Below are positions 24,053 to 24,127 of a stretch of 24,127 bases of DNA, piece after piece; the first letter of the stretch is position 1; each line of letters begins with the position of its first letter. Under the pieces are notes generated by a model. The model was given only the letters and a program-made list of their open reading frames with translations. It had not been told where the DNA came from and searched no databases. The position numbers were made by a program, and so were the translations under genes. The stretch is from Kiritimatiellia bacterium (GTDB lineage: Bacteria; Verrucomicrobiota; Kiritimatiellia; RFP12; UBA1067): NCBI GenBank assembly GCA_904502135.1, contig CAJGDE010000018.1:1-24127 (forward strand). Reading direction: 5' to 3'.

Positions 24053-24127
24053 TCTACACCTACACCTAATCTCTACACCCAAACTAAAAATTCCACTCTC
24101 GAACTCGAACTATCAACTCAAACTCGC
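24053..24127. repeat. Degenerate CTACACC / AACTCGA short-period sequence at window end
   Basis: Low-complexity sequence with CTACACC-type words (24053-24080) and then CGAACTCGAACTATCAACTCAAACTCG with a 6-7 bp period. No gene is seen, and the tract runs off the window. Confidence 0.45.

Overview
The window reads like a chromosomal carbohydrate-degradation island from an uncultured PVC-superphylum bacterium, most likely Kiritimatiellota or Lentisphaerota. This is inferred from gene content only: Tat-exported Gfo/Idh/MocA oxidoreductase, DUF1080 protein, right-handed beta-helix proteins, secreted lipoprotein glycosidases, a XylR-type (LacI-like sensor plus AraC) regulator, and no SusC/SusD pair. 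I see no rRNA, tRNA, CRISPR array, transposase or phage gene, and no transporter.

Layout. Fourteen convincing genes: thirteen on the minus strand in two transcription units, one on the plus strand. Unit A (23424 down to 18205): DUF1080 protein, beta-helix protein 3, Tat calcineurin-like phosphoesterase, GH20-like hydrolase. Unit B (16817 down to 83): Gfo/Idh/MocA oxidoreductase, beta-helix proteins 1 and 2, a TIM-barrel lipoprotein, a duplicated choice-of-anchor-type beta-helix protein, phosphoesterase copy 1, a GH39-like hydrolase, phosphoesterase copy 2 (active site eroded), and a GH10-like (GHL10-type) protein. Nearly all carry Sec, Tat or lipoprotein signals, so the degradation appears to occur in the envelope or outside the cell. 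The regulator (16990-18195, +) lies between the units, divergent from B and convergent with A.

Regulation. Each unit is preceded by the same 32-bp bipartite element: two TGCGCA cores exactly 22 bp apart, 25 of 32 positions identical, ending 7-8 bp upstream of a sigma70-like promoter with a 17-bp spacer. One copy also sits just upstream of the regulator's own extended -10. The simplest reading is a local regulon in which the XylR-type protein activates A and B and controls itself.

How the genes may cooperate. The two regulated units are headed by a Gfo/Idh/MocA oxidoreductase (B) and a DUF1080 protein (A), the partners expected for oxidation of a glycoside at C3 followed by elimination or hydrolysis. 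The GH39-like, GH20-like and GHL10-like proteins and the three paralogous beta-helix proteins would supply or finish the substrate. The substrate cannot be read from sequence.

The right end (23425-24127) has no convincing gene. It holds the unit A promoter and operator, several degenerate 7-bp tandem repeat arrays, and a roughly 365-bp unexplained segment bracketed by AGTTGGAGT copies. A related 7/8-bp array fills the gap between the first two genes of unit A. The left end has a cluster of ATGCAAC-type inverted motifs that runs into the last codons of the final gene.
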